DNA from: Candidatus Woesearchaeota archaeon
GTDB taxonomy: Archaea > Nanobdellota > Nanobdellia > Woesearchaeales > UBA12501
Assembly: GCA_016177315.1 (NCBI GenBank)
Contig: JACOVN010000124.1
Coordinates: 1-7,864, forward strand
Length of the DNA stretch: 7,864 nucleotides
Direction of reading: 5' to 3'
The position numbers and the translations under genes were made by a program. A model generated the notes under the pieces. It was not told where the DNA came from, did not search any database, and saw only the letters and a list, made by a program, of their open reading frames with translations. Shown here piece after piece: positions 1-6,504 of the stretch (positions are counted from its first letter, which is position 1; every line of letters starts with the position of its first letter).

Positions 1-11
1 AGATAATAGTA

Positions 12-19
12 TTTATAAA
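12..19 (+). promoter_or_regulatory. TATA box of the MNT-HEPN gene
   Basis: TTTATAAA is a textbook archaeal TATA element. At a typical spacing of about 26 bp, transcription would start near position 42. That leaves a leader of roughly 30 nt containing a Shine-Dalgarno, unlike the two leaderless-type promoters further downstream. Confidence 0.7.
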
Positions 20-56
20 GGAATTGCGTTGTTACTCGCCTAGCACAAAGTGTTGG

Positions 57-63
57 GGAGGAG
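57..63 (+). promoter_or_regulatory. Strong Shine-Dalgarno of the MNT-HEPN gene
   Basis: GGAGGAG lies within GGGGAGGAG at 55-63 and matches the archaeal anti-SD CCUCC core. The spacer is 8 nt from the end of the element and 10 nt from GGAGG, so it fixes the ATG at 72 as the start. The hexamer GCCTAG occurs on both sides (38-43 and 63-68), 25 nt apart; its significance is unknown. Confidence 0.75.
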
Positions 64-71
64 CCTAGAGC

Positions 72-1958
72 ATGACAAAGGAGAAGGAAAAAGCGCCAAA
101 AGAACCAGAAGGAACAGGCTATGAAAAGCCTGCAGAGGAAGGGAAGGAAAAGGAAGACCCGCAACAGCAGGCCATTGCGGAGCTAGAGAAGAAGTTGCCC
201 AAGGATGTTCAAGAAAAATTAAAGAAAATCAAGGAGAAATTGGACACCTTCAAGGATGAAATTCTGAAGAAGTTTGACAAGTATATTATGGGTATTGCGT
301 TGCTCCCTCCGCCAAAGCCAGAGGAAGGAAAGCCAGTTGACAAGGAAAAGATCTCTGTCCTGGTTTTAGTGGATGACTCTGACTCCACCAAGATGAATAA
401 GTTTGAATTGAAGGATAAGCTCTATACCATTATCGATAACATTGCCAAAGAAATAGACAAGAATATCCTCCCAGAAACCATCATCCTGTCAGAGCACTGG
501 CAGAGCTGCTACGATGGAAAATATGATCTGCTCCAGTTAATTGCCATGGGAGCTCCGATCCATGATGGAGGGATGCTCGCAGCCATTAAGATTGCAGAAG
601 TGCACAAGACCATGGTTTTGAAAAAGTTTGAGAAATACATTGTCAGCTATGTTCTTGCTGGTAGCCTCGTGCAGGGCAGGGCAACGAAGACCAGCGATAT
701 TGATGTGTGGATTGCTATCGATGATACGGATGTCAAGAAGATGACCAGAGCAGAGTTAAAGGATAAATTGCGAGCCATTATCATCGGCATGGGCATTGAG
801 GCTGGAGAATTAACAGGAATCAGAAACAAATTGAATATTCAAGTGTACATTCTCACAGATTTCTGGGACAGCTTACGAGAGGCAAATCCAGTTATCTTCA
901 CCTTGCTCAGAGATGGAGTGCCATTCTATGACAGAGGCATCTTCATGCCCTGGAAACAGTTGCTCAAAATGGGCAAAATCAAGCCTTCCACAGAAGCCAT
1001 TGATATGTTCATGAGCTCTGGAGAGCAGATGTTGAAGAGAGTGGAGCTGAAATTAAAGGATATCGGCATGGAGGATATTTACTATGCTGTCTTAACACCA
1101 TCACAAGCAGCCTTGATGCTCTACGGCATACCACCCCCAGCGCCGAGGGAAACAGCCCAGCTCATGGGAGAGATTTTTGTGAAGAAGGAGAAATTGCTGG
1201 AACAGAAGCACGTGGACTTTTTGGCGAAGAGCATCCAGATTCGAAAGGATATTGAGCACGGAACTAAGAAGGACTTGACAGGAAAGGAAATTGACGAATT
1301 GATGCAGGATGCAGACAAGTTCTTGAAAAGGATTAAAAGGCTGTTCACGCAAATTGAGAAGATCAAGGAAGAAGAATCTGTGAAGCACATTTACGAAACT
1401 ATTGTTACGGTGATCAGGGATATTCTCCGCTTGGAGGGCATGGAAAGAGTGAAGAATGAGGAAATCATTAAATTATTTGAGACAGAAATGATCCACTTGG
1501 GGAAAATCCCGGAGAAATATTTACGGATGCTGCACGAGATCATCAAGGCGAAACAGGACTATGATGAAGGGAAATTAAGCAAGCATGAAGTAGAGCAGGT
1601 CAAGAAAGACTCCAATGAATTCGTCCGGTTCATGGTGGAATACTTGCAGAGGAAAAGAGGAAGGGAAATGGAAAGAACGAAGATTCGAGTCAAGCATGGA
1701 GAGCGATATGGAGAAGTGTTGCTTCTGGAAGATACCGCATATATTGTCCACGATATTGACAAAGAGGACAGAGAGATCAGCAAGGCGAAAATAAATCCGG
1801 ATGGCAGCCTTGGCACGATAGAGCCTTCCAATATTGAAGAGCTAGAGAAAGCCTTGGCAAAGATAGAAATCCCACCAAAAGTATTCATCAAAGAGCCTAT
1901 TTTTGAAAATCTGAAGGAAATCTTTGGCAAGGACGTGGAAATTCTGGTGAATTATTGA
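72..1958 (+). CDS. Fused nucleotidyltransferase (MNT)-HEPN protein with both domains internally duplicated
   Basis: The 628-residue protein opens with a Lys/Glu-rich, probably disordered or coiled segment (1-64). An intact MNT domain (about 183-300) has GS at 197-198, ten residues, then D209-I-D211, the Pol-beta-type GS-x10-DxD metal-binding motif. It is preceded by a related copy (65-175) in which GS is replaced by P79-P80 and the two aspartates by K93 and S95. A helical HEPN-like region (335-428) carries R391-x4-H396, the HEPN ribonuclease signature, and a second helical copy (439-525) has K494 and E499 at those positions. The C-terminal domain (about 535-628) is predicted to be beta-rich and I do not recognise it. 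In the HEPN/MNT toxin-antitoxin family, MNT proteins modify and silence a separate HEPN RNase. I infer a self-regulated RNase or nucleotidyltransferase; the substrate is unknown. The start is set by a GGAGG 10 nt upstream. Domain calls rest on motifs and internal alignment, not on a database search. Confidence 0.85.
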   Translation: MTKEKEKAPKEPEGTGYEKPAEEGKEKEDPQQQAIAELEKKLPKDVQEKLKKIKEKLDTFKDEILKKFDKYIMGIALLPPPKPEEGKPVDKEKISVLVLVDDSDSTKMNKFELKDKLYTIIDNIAKEIDKNILPETIILSEHWQSCYDGKYDLLQLIAMGAPIHDGGMLAAIKIAEVHKTMVLKKFEKYIVSYVLAGSLVQGRATKTSDIDVWIAIDDTDVKKMTRAELKDKLRAIIIGMGIEAGELTGIRNKLNIQVYILTDFWDSLREANPVIFTLLRDGVPFYDRGIFMPWKQLLKMGKIKPSTEAIDMFMSSGEQMLKRVELKLKDIGMEDIYYAVLTPSQAALMLYGIPPPAPRETAQLMGEIFVKKEKLLEQKHVDFLAKSIQIRKDIEHGTKKDLTGKEIDELMQDADKFLKRIKRLFTQIEKIKEEESVKHIYETIVTVIRDILRLEGMERVKNEEIIKLFETEMIHLGKIPEKYLRMLHEIIKAKQDYDEGKLSKHEVEQVKKDSNEFVRFMVEYLQRKRGREMERTKIRVKHGERYGEVLLLEDTAYIVHDIDKEDREISKAKINPDGSLGTIEPSNIEELEKALAKIEIPPKVFIKEPIFENLKEIFGKDVEILVNY

Positions 1959-1977
1959 AAAGGCTGTAACAAAAATT

Positions 1978-2014
1978 CTCCGCTCGGAGCTATCCCCGCC
2001 CTCAAGGGTGGAGC
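1978..2014. repeat. GC-rich hairpin cluster, possible IS200/IS605-type end remnant
   Basis: Just after the MNT-HEPN stop, CTCC (1978-1981) can pair with GGAG (1986-1989). A stronger stem follows: 1996-2001 pairs with 2006-2011 around a TCAA loop, with one G-T wobble. GCTC (1982-1985) could alternatively pair with GAGC (2011-2014). A TATCCCCGCCC hairpin of this kind is reminiscent of the subterminal hairpins of IS200/IS605 and IS1341-like elements and of their omega-RNA scaffolds. No tnpA or tnpB reading frame is present in the window, so at most this is a solo end or remnant. It could equally be a simple 3' UTR structure or terminator of the upstream gene. Confidence 0.4.
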
Positions 2015-2041
2015 AAAACACAGGGACATGCATATCCTCTC

Positions 2042-2060
2042 CAGAATGTTGGACATTCTG
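2042..2060. promoter_or_regulatory. Perfect 8-bp inverted repeat upstream of the CBS gene promoter
   Basis: CAGAATGT, the loop TGG, then ACATTCTG form an exact dyad. It ends 21 bp before the TATA element at 2082-2089, in the place where an archaeal upstream activator or regulator would bind. As RNA it could also be a 3' hairpin of the upstream transcript, but no T-run follows directly. Confidence 0.5.
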
Positions 2061-2081
2061 AGTATGCCCACTAGCACAATC

Positions 2082-2089
2082 TTTTTATA
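2082..2089 (+). promoter_or_regulatory. TATA box of the CBS/zinc-ribbon gene (leaderless type)
   Basis: TTTTTATA is centred about 26 bp before the ATG at 2112, which puts the expected transcription start on the start codon itself. There is no Shine-Dalgarno between the TATA box and the ATG. Together these indicate a leaderless mRNA. Confidence 0.65.
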
Positions 2090-2111
2090 GAATGCCTGCG
2101 TATACCAGAGA

Positions 2112-2651
2112 ATGAAGACAGGCTATAAGGTTTGTGATGCCATGACCGAGCAGCCGATTTCTATTCCTTCAGACACAACCCTGGAGGAATGCGCGAGAAT
2201 CATGGCACAGCATCACGTTGGGGCATTGGTGGTGAAAGGAGGAGAGGGGTTGACTGGCATTGTGACTGAGCAAGACATTGTGCGCAAGGCCGTTGCTACC
2301 AGCTTGAACACGAGCGAGATAGCAGTAGAGGAAATCATGGAACGGGATATTGAGACTATTGCTCCTGACATGGATGTTTTCGATGCATTGGTGAAGATGC
2401 GGGACTTAAATATCAGGCATTTGCCCGTGGTCGACAATAACAAGATGGTTGGCCTTCTCACGTTGAAGGATATCCTTAAGATTCAGCCGCAACTCTTCGA
2501 ACTGTTGGTGGAGAAATTTGAGCTGCGAGAAGCAGAAAGAAAGCCCATCAACAGAATTTCTCCCAAGGAAGGCATCTGCCAGGAATGCGGGAACTACGCA
2601 GAGCACTTGAAGCTGAGAAAGGGAGTTATGGTGTGCGGGGAGTGCTACTGA
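2112..2651 (+). CDS. Tandem CBS-domain protein with C-terminal zinc ribbon
   Basis: The 179-residue protein has two CBS motifs, about 6-62 and 71-123. Each ends in the characteristic G-h-h-T-x-x-D pattern: G49-I-V-T-E-Q-D55 and G114-L-L-T-L-K-D120. Paired CBS domains form a Bateman module that commonly binds adenine nucleotides (AMP, ADP, ATP or SAM). The tail holds C156-x2-C159 and C175-x2-C178, a zinc-ribbon knuckle pair often seen in archaeal CBS proteins and suggestive of nucleic-acid or protein contact. No catalytic domain is present, so it is probably a cytoplasmic energy or nucleotide sensor; its partner is unknown. The start at 2112 is supported by the leaderless-type TATA spacing. 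The gene lies 57 bp upstream of ileS on the same strand, but ileS has its own promoter. Confidence 0.93.
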   Translation: MKTGYKVCDAMTEQPISIPSDTTLEECARIMAQHHVGALVVKGGEGLTGIVTEQDIVRKAVATSLNTSEIAVEEIMERDIETIAPDMDVFDALVKMRDLNIRHLPVVDNNKMVGLLTLKDILKIQPQLFELLVEKFELREAERKPINRISPKEGICQECGNYAEHLKLRKGVMVCGECY

Positions 2652-2676
2652 TCCTGTTCTATCGTGCACAAAAACC

Positions 2677-2684
2677 TTTATAAA
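2677..2684 (+). promoter_or_regulatory. TATA box of ileS (leaderless type)
   Basis: TTTATAAA is preceded by an A-rich BRE-like AAAACC. Its centre is about 28 bp before the ATG at 2709, so the transcript would begin at or within a few bases of the start codon. No Shine-Dalgarno is visible. The CBS gene and ileS can therefore be transcribed independently. Confidence 0.7.
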
Positions 2685-2708
2685 CAATCCCAGTAACCTT
2701 CTTCTGCC

Positions 2709-5700
2709 ATGCAAGCAAAGGGAAAGAAGACAGAAACAAAAATCATTCCAGCAGAAGGAAAGGTAGAGGAAAGAAAGGGTATTGGAAACTATGATCCTAT
2801 AGCAGTAGAGAAGGAAATCCTGAGCTACTGGAAGAAGCACAATACTTACGAGAAGGCCAGAAAGAAAAATGCTGGCAAGAAAAGCTTTTATTTCTTAGAC
2901 GGTCCTCCCTATACCTCTGGAAGAGTCCACATTGGGACTGCATGGAACAAAGCCTTGAAGGATGTTGTGTTGCGCTATAAGAGAATGCAAGGCCTGGATG
3001 TCTGGGATAGGGCAGGGTATGATATGCATGGCCTTCCTACAGAACATGGGGTGCAGAAGAAGCTCAAGCTGGCTGGAAAGGAAGACATTTTGAAATTCGG
3101 CATGGAGAGATTTATCCAGGAATGCGAGAAATTCTCAGTAGAAAATCTGCAGCAGATGAATGAGGACTTTATCAGAATGGGCGTTTGGATGGATTTCGAG
3201 AATGCGTATCAATCCATCAAAAAGGAATTCATGGAAGGAGTGTGGTGGCTCATCAAGAGAGCGCATGAGCAGAAAAGGCTGTATGAGGGGTTGAGAACGA
3301 TTCAATGGTGCAGGCACTGCATGACAGCCTTGGCAAAGCACGAATTGGAATACCAGAATGTGAAGGACGAATCCATTTTCCTCAAATTCAAAATAAAGGG
3401 AAAAGAAAATGAATTCTTGGTGGTCTGGACCACGACACCATGGACTATCCCCCTGAATTTGGCTGTCATGGTAAATCCAGAGATCGTGTATGTCAAATGC
3501 AAAGTGGAAAAGGAAATTTGGATTGTCGCAAAGGCTTTAGCGGGAGTATTCATTCAGGGAGTTGCAGGCAAGAAGTTTGCAATTGTCGAGGAGATGAAAG
3601 GGGGAAAACTGCAAGGGCTGGAATATGAGCATCCATTGGCTGGAGAGATTCCTGAATTCCAGAAGCTCAAGGAAAAACATCCTAAAGTGCATACGGTTGT
3701 CTTGTCTACGGAATATGTGGATACGACTGCAGGCTCTGGCTTAGTGCATACTGCGCCTGGCTGCGGACCAGAGGATTATGAAATAGGACATCGAGAGGGC
3801 ATTGCCCCCTGGAATCCTGTAGATGAGGCAGGCAGATTCCCGGCTAGCATGGGGAAGTTCAGAGGGTTGATTGCGAGAAAGGATGACAAGGAATTCACCA
3901 AAGCATTGGAAGAGAAGGGAGCAGTAATTGCAAAAACCTTTGTGGAGCATGACTATCCTCATTGCCAGCGATGCCACCAGCCAGTTATTTTCCGAGCCAC
4001 GAAGCAATGGTTCTTCAAGATCGAGGATTTGAAGGAGAAGATGCTCAATGCCAACAGAGATATTCAATGGGTGCCAGAGGCTGCTTTCAACGCCTTCGAT
4101 GCCTGGCTAAGAAATTTGAGGGACAATAGCATTACCAAGCAACGATTCTGGGGAACCCCAGTTCCTATCTGGAGGTGCGAGCAATGCAAGGAATATGATG
4201 TCTTTGGCTCTTTTGCAGAGCTGAAGCAAGTTACCAAGAAAGATCCAAAGGATCCTCACAAGCCCTGGATTGACGAAATAGTGTATCCATGCAAATGCGG
4301 GGGAACAAGAAGAAGGATTCCGGACATCGTAGATGTGTGGGTGGATGCTGGCTGTGTTTCCTGGACATGCTTGGATTACCCGCAGCGAAAAGAGTGGTTT
4401 GAAAAGTTGTATCCGGCTGAATTTATTCTGGAGGGCAAAGACCAGATTAGAGGCTGGTTCAATCTCTTGATGGTTGCCTCGATGCTAGCTATTGGCAAAC
4501 CTTCCTTTCAAGCAGCGTATATGCATGGCTTTGTCCAGGATGCCTTAGGCAGGAAGATGTCCAAGAGTTTAGGGAATTACATTCTGCCTCAGGAAGTGAT
4601 CGACCAGTATGGCGCAGATACCTTGCGGTATTATATGATTGGCGGCACTACTCCTGGCATTGATATTAATTACAATTTTGAGGACATGAAGCTCAAGTAC
4701 AAGCACTTGGCCATTCTCTGGAACTTGCACAAATTCCTGCTGGACTATGCCAAGACCATGGAACTCTTGCCTGGAACGTTAGATGAAAATTTAATTCGGG
4801 ATGTGTTCGGGTATGAAGAGTACTACATGCTCTCGAAGCTGAACAGCACTGTGCAGGAAGTAACGAAGCTCTTTGAGCATTACAACCTCAATGAAGTTCC
4901 TTGGAAGGTAGAGAAATTGTTCTTGGAATTATCCAGAACGTATATCCAGCTCGTGAGGGAGAAATCCGTGGTGGGAGAGGAGCTGGAGAAGCACGCAATT
5001 GTCTATGTAGTATATAGAACCTTGCTTACCTGCCTGAAGCTCTTTGCTCCTATCTGCCCTTTTATCACAGAAAAAATGTACCTGCATTTGCGGGAGGCAT
5101 TTGGCTGGAAGGAGGAGAGCATCCACCTCTATCCATGGCCCAAGGTGATTGCAGAAGAGCGAGATGCTGCATTGGAGAAGAACATGGAAGTGGCGCAGGA
5201 TATCATGCAGGCAATTCTCTTCGGCAGGGAGAAGATGAATTTAGGAGTGAGATGGCCAGTAAAGCAGGCGGTACTGGAAACTAGCAATGCAGAAGTCCTG
5301 AAGGCGGTTCAGCAATTAGGAGATTTAATTACGCTCCAGACGAATGTGAAGGAGCTACAAATCATGGAGAGGCTGCCCAAGGTAAAGCTCTCCATCAAAC
5401 CAGACTTTGCCCAGCTTGGGCCTGACTTTGGAGCATTAGCACCAAAGATCATCGCGAAATTAACTATAGAATCGCCGGAAACCATCTTAGGGCACATGGA
5501 GAAAGAAGGGTTTTTCGAAATGAGTGTGAATGGGAAGAAGTGCAAAATTGTCAAGGAACACTTGATTGTGAAGAAGGAAATTCCAGCCATCTACCAGGAA
5601 GTTCCCTTCAAGTATGGTGCTGTGTATGTAAATAAGGAGAGAAGCAAGGAATTGGATGCAGAAGGCTATGCCAGAGAATTAACCAGGAGAATCCAGCAGG

Positions 5701-5924
5701 CCAGGAAAGAAGCTGGCTTAGAGAAAAAAGATAGGATTCATTTGCATTTAGCTGTTCCAGAGGATCTGCAGGAATTGCTCGAGCCTTGGAAGAAGCAGAT
5801 GCAGGAAAAGGTTGGAGCGACGAACATTATCATGAGGAAACGAATGACTGGGAAGCATGAGTATACAAAAAAAGAGAAAATTAAGGAGTATGATTTAGAG
5901 ATTGGGTTTGAGAGGGTGAAATAG
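2709..5924 (+). CDS. ileS: Isoleucyl-tRNA synthetase (archaeal/eukaryotic type)
   Basis: This cytoplasmic class I synthetase charges tRNA-Ile with isoleucine using ATP. In its 1071 residues, the HIGH-like signature is H74-I-G-T77 after DGPPYTSGR, and K616-M-S-K-S620 is the second ATP motif. The CP1 editing domain is marked by TTTPWT (241-246) and by GSGLVHTAPGCGPEDY (342-357), whose aspartate region clears misactivated valine. Cysteine pairs that could bind zinc are C201/C204, C419/C422, C490/C493 and C528/C530. The helical anticodon-binding region begins around 660 and is followed by the long C-terminal extension of this type. Residues 1-25 are a Lys/Glu-rich extension before the conserved core. 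The segment usually written DVWFDSG in relatives reads DVWVDAG here (542-548). The length is normal for the family. The start agrees with the leaderless TATA spacing. The stop lies one base from the converging phosphatase gene. Confidence 0.98.
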   Translation: MQAKGKKTETKIIPAEGKVEERKGIGNYDPIAVEKEILSYWKKHNTYEKARKKNAGKKSFYFLDGPPYTSGRVHIGTAWNKALKDVVLRYKRMQGLDVWDRAGYDMHGLPTEHGVQKKLKLAGKEDILKFGMERFIQECEKFSVENLQQMNEDFIRMGVWMDFENAYQSIKKEFMEGVWWLIKRAHEQKRLYEGLRTIQWCRHCMTALAKHELEYQNVKDESIFLKFKIKGKENEFLVVWTTTPWTIPLNLAVMVNPEIVYVKCKVEKEIWIVAKALAGVFIQGVAGKKFAIVEEMKGGKLQGLEYEHPLAGEIPEFQKLKEKHPKVHTVVLSTEYVDTTAGSGLVHTAPGCGPEDYEIGHREGIAPWNPVDEAGRFPASMGKFRGLIARKDDKEFTKALEEKGAVIAKTFVEHDYPHCQRCHQPVIFRATKQWFFKIEDLKEKMLNANRDIQWVPEAAFNAFDAWLRNLRDNSITKQRFWGTPVPIWRCEQCKEYDVFGSFAELKQVTKKDPKDPHKPWIDEIVYPCKCGGTRRRIPDIVDVWVDAGCVSWTCLDYPQRKEWFEKLYPAEFILEGKDQIRGWFNLLMVASMLAIGKPSFQAAYMHGFVQDALGRKMSKSLGNYILPQEVIDQYGADTLRYYMIGGTTPGIDINYNFEDMKLKYKHLAILWNLHKFLLDYAKTMELLPGTLDENLIRDVFGYEEYYMLSKLNSTVQEVTKLFEHYNLNEVPWKVEKLFLELSRTYIQLVREKSVVGEELEKHAIVYVVYRTLLTCLKLFAPICPFITEKMYLHLREAFGWKEESIHLYPWPKVIAEERDAALEKNMEVAQDIMQAILFGREKMNLGVRWPVKQAVLETSNAEVLKAVQQLGDLITLQTNVKELQIMERLPKVKLSIKPDFAQLGPDFGALAPKIIAKLTIESPETILGHMEKEGFFEMSVNGKKCKIVKEHLIVKKEIPAIYQEVPFKYGAVYVNKERSKELDAEGYARELTRRIQQARKEAGLEKKDRIHLHLAVPEDLQELLEPWKKQMQEKVGATNIIMRKRMTGKHEYTKKEKIKEYDLEIGFERVK

Positions 5925-5935
5925 TTTATTTTTTT
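5925..5935 (+). terminator. Oligo-T terminator of ileS
   Basis: TTTATTTTTTT follows immediately after the ileS stop. Archaeal RNA polymerase terminates at such T-rich stretches without needing a hairpin. The tract lies inside the 3' end of the opposing phosphatase gene and encodes its final Lys-Lys and stop. Confidence 0.6.
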
Positions 5936-6498
5936 ACAATATCCTGAATCACCCTCTTGTTCTTCACCATTCCATAATCGCAGAATGTTGTCTTAGCAGT
6001 TCGTTCATATACTCTATTCAATTTATTTAGCAATTTTGCAAAATAGAGATTAATGACAATGCCATGCGATACCAGGAGGATGTTCTTTCCTCGGTATTTT
6101 CTATCGATCCTCTTTATTCCATTTTCAAAGCACTTTAATCCATGTTTCGCAATTTCCCATTGATACACAGATTTATCCAAATGGGTTAAACAAAATTTCA
6201 ATGCTCTCTCAAATTCCTTCTTCTCTAGAAAGCCCCCTTTATCCCGATGTAACTCATCGAAAGCTTTCAATTTCATGATTCGCTTTCTAAGCTTGCTTGC
6301 CAAAGGTTTGGCTGTTTGGTATGCTTTTTCTTCTCTAGAAGAAAGAATAAGATCAATATCCTCAAAGATATTTTTTCTTGCCAATGCTGCTGCTTGCTTT
6401 CTTCCTTTCATAGATAGTTTCCATTTACTGATAGGAAGCTTTTTGTCGATTTTTATTTCAGCATGCCGCAATAGGTAAAATGTATTATCCATAGTCAT
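5926..6498 (-). CDS. Histidine phosphatase (phosphoglycerate-mutase-like) superfamily protein
   Basis: The 190-residue protein begins with the superfamily signature L10-R11-H12-A-E, where H12 is the predicted phospho-accepting histidine. SSREEKAYQTA (53-63) matches the usual SSPxxRAxQTA segment, with lysine (K58) in place of arginine. E82 in DEL is a candidate general acid, and S144-H145-G146 supplies the second catalytic histidine. The active site therefore looks complete. The substrate cannot be read from sequence: phosphoprotein, sugar phosphate, nucleotide and RNA-derived phosphates are all possible. It starts 6 nt after the RelE stop (TAA-TAA-TAA then ATG), so it is probably translated by coupling in the same operon. 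A nearby ATG at codon 3 is an alternative start, and no good Shine-Dalgarno is visible. The DNA is A+T-rich compared with ileS, consistent with acquisition together with the toxin-antitoxin genes. Confidence 0.9.
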   Translation of the reverse strand: MTMDNTFYLLRHAEIKIDKKLPISKWKLSMKGRKQAAALARKNIFEDIDLILSSREEKAYQTAKPLASKLRKRIMKLKAFDELHRDKGGFLEKKEFERALKFCLTHLDKSVYQWEIAKHGLKCFENGIKRIDRKYRGKNILLVSHGIVINLYFAKLLNKLNRVYERTAKTTFCDYGMVKNKRVIQDIVKK

Positions 6499-6504
6499 TT
6501 ATTA

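Noticed and set aside
1101..1390. Two overlapping minus-strand reading frames of about 90 codons inside the MNT-HEPN gene.
   Set aside because: They lie antisense to a gene with clear domain motifs, are low-complexity Ser/Phe/Leu-rich and lack promoters or ribosome sites; they are shadows of the plus-strand gene.
1560..1567. ATGATGA inside the MNT-HEPN gene as a possible C box of a C/D-box small RNA.
   Set aside because: It encodes part of a Tyr-Asp-Glu segment of the protein, and no properly spaced D box and terminal stem were seen.
1559..1930. A 123-codon minus-strand frame opposite the C-terminal part of the MNT-HEPN gene.
   Set aside because: Its Ser/Phe-rich composition is what the complement of a Lys/Glu-rich gene produces. 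No start signals are visible.
2406..2840. A 144-codon minus-strand frame spanning the CBS gene end and ileS start.
   Set aside because: It runs through two confident plus-strand genes and the ileS promoter, and shows no domain or start signals.
2928..2939. HIGT instead of HIGH in the isoleucyl-tRNA synthetase looked like a mutated catalytic motif.
   Set aside because: HIGT is common in archaeal-type isoleucyl-tRNA synthetases, so this is normal for the family.
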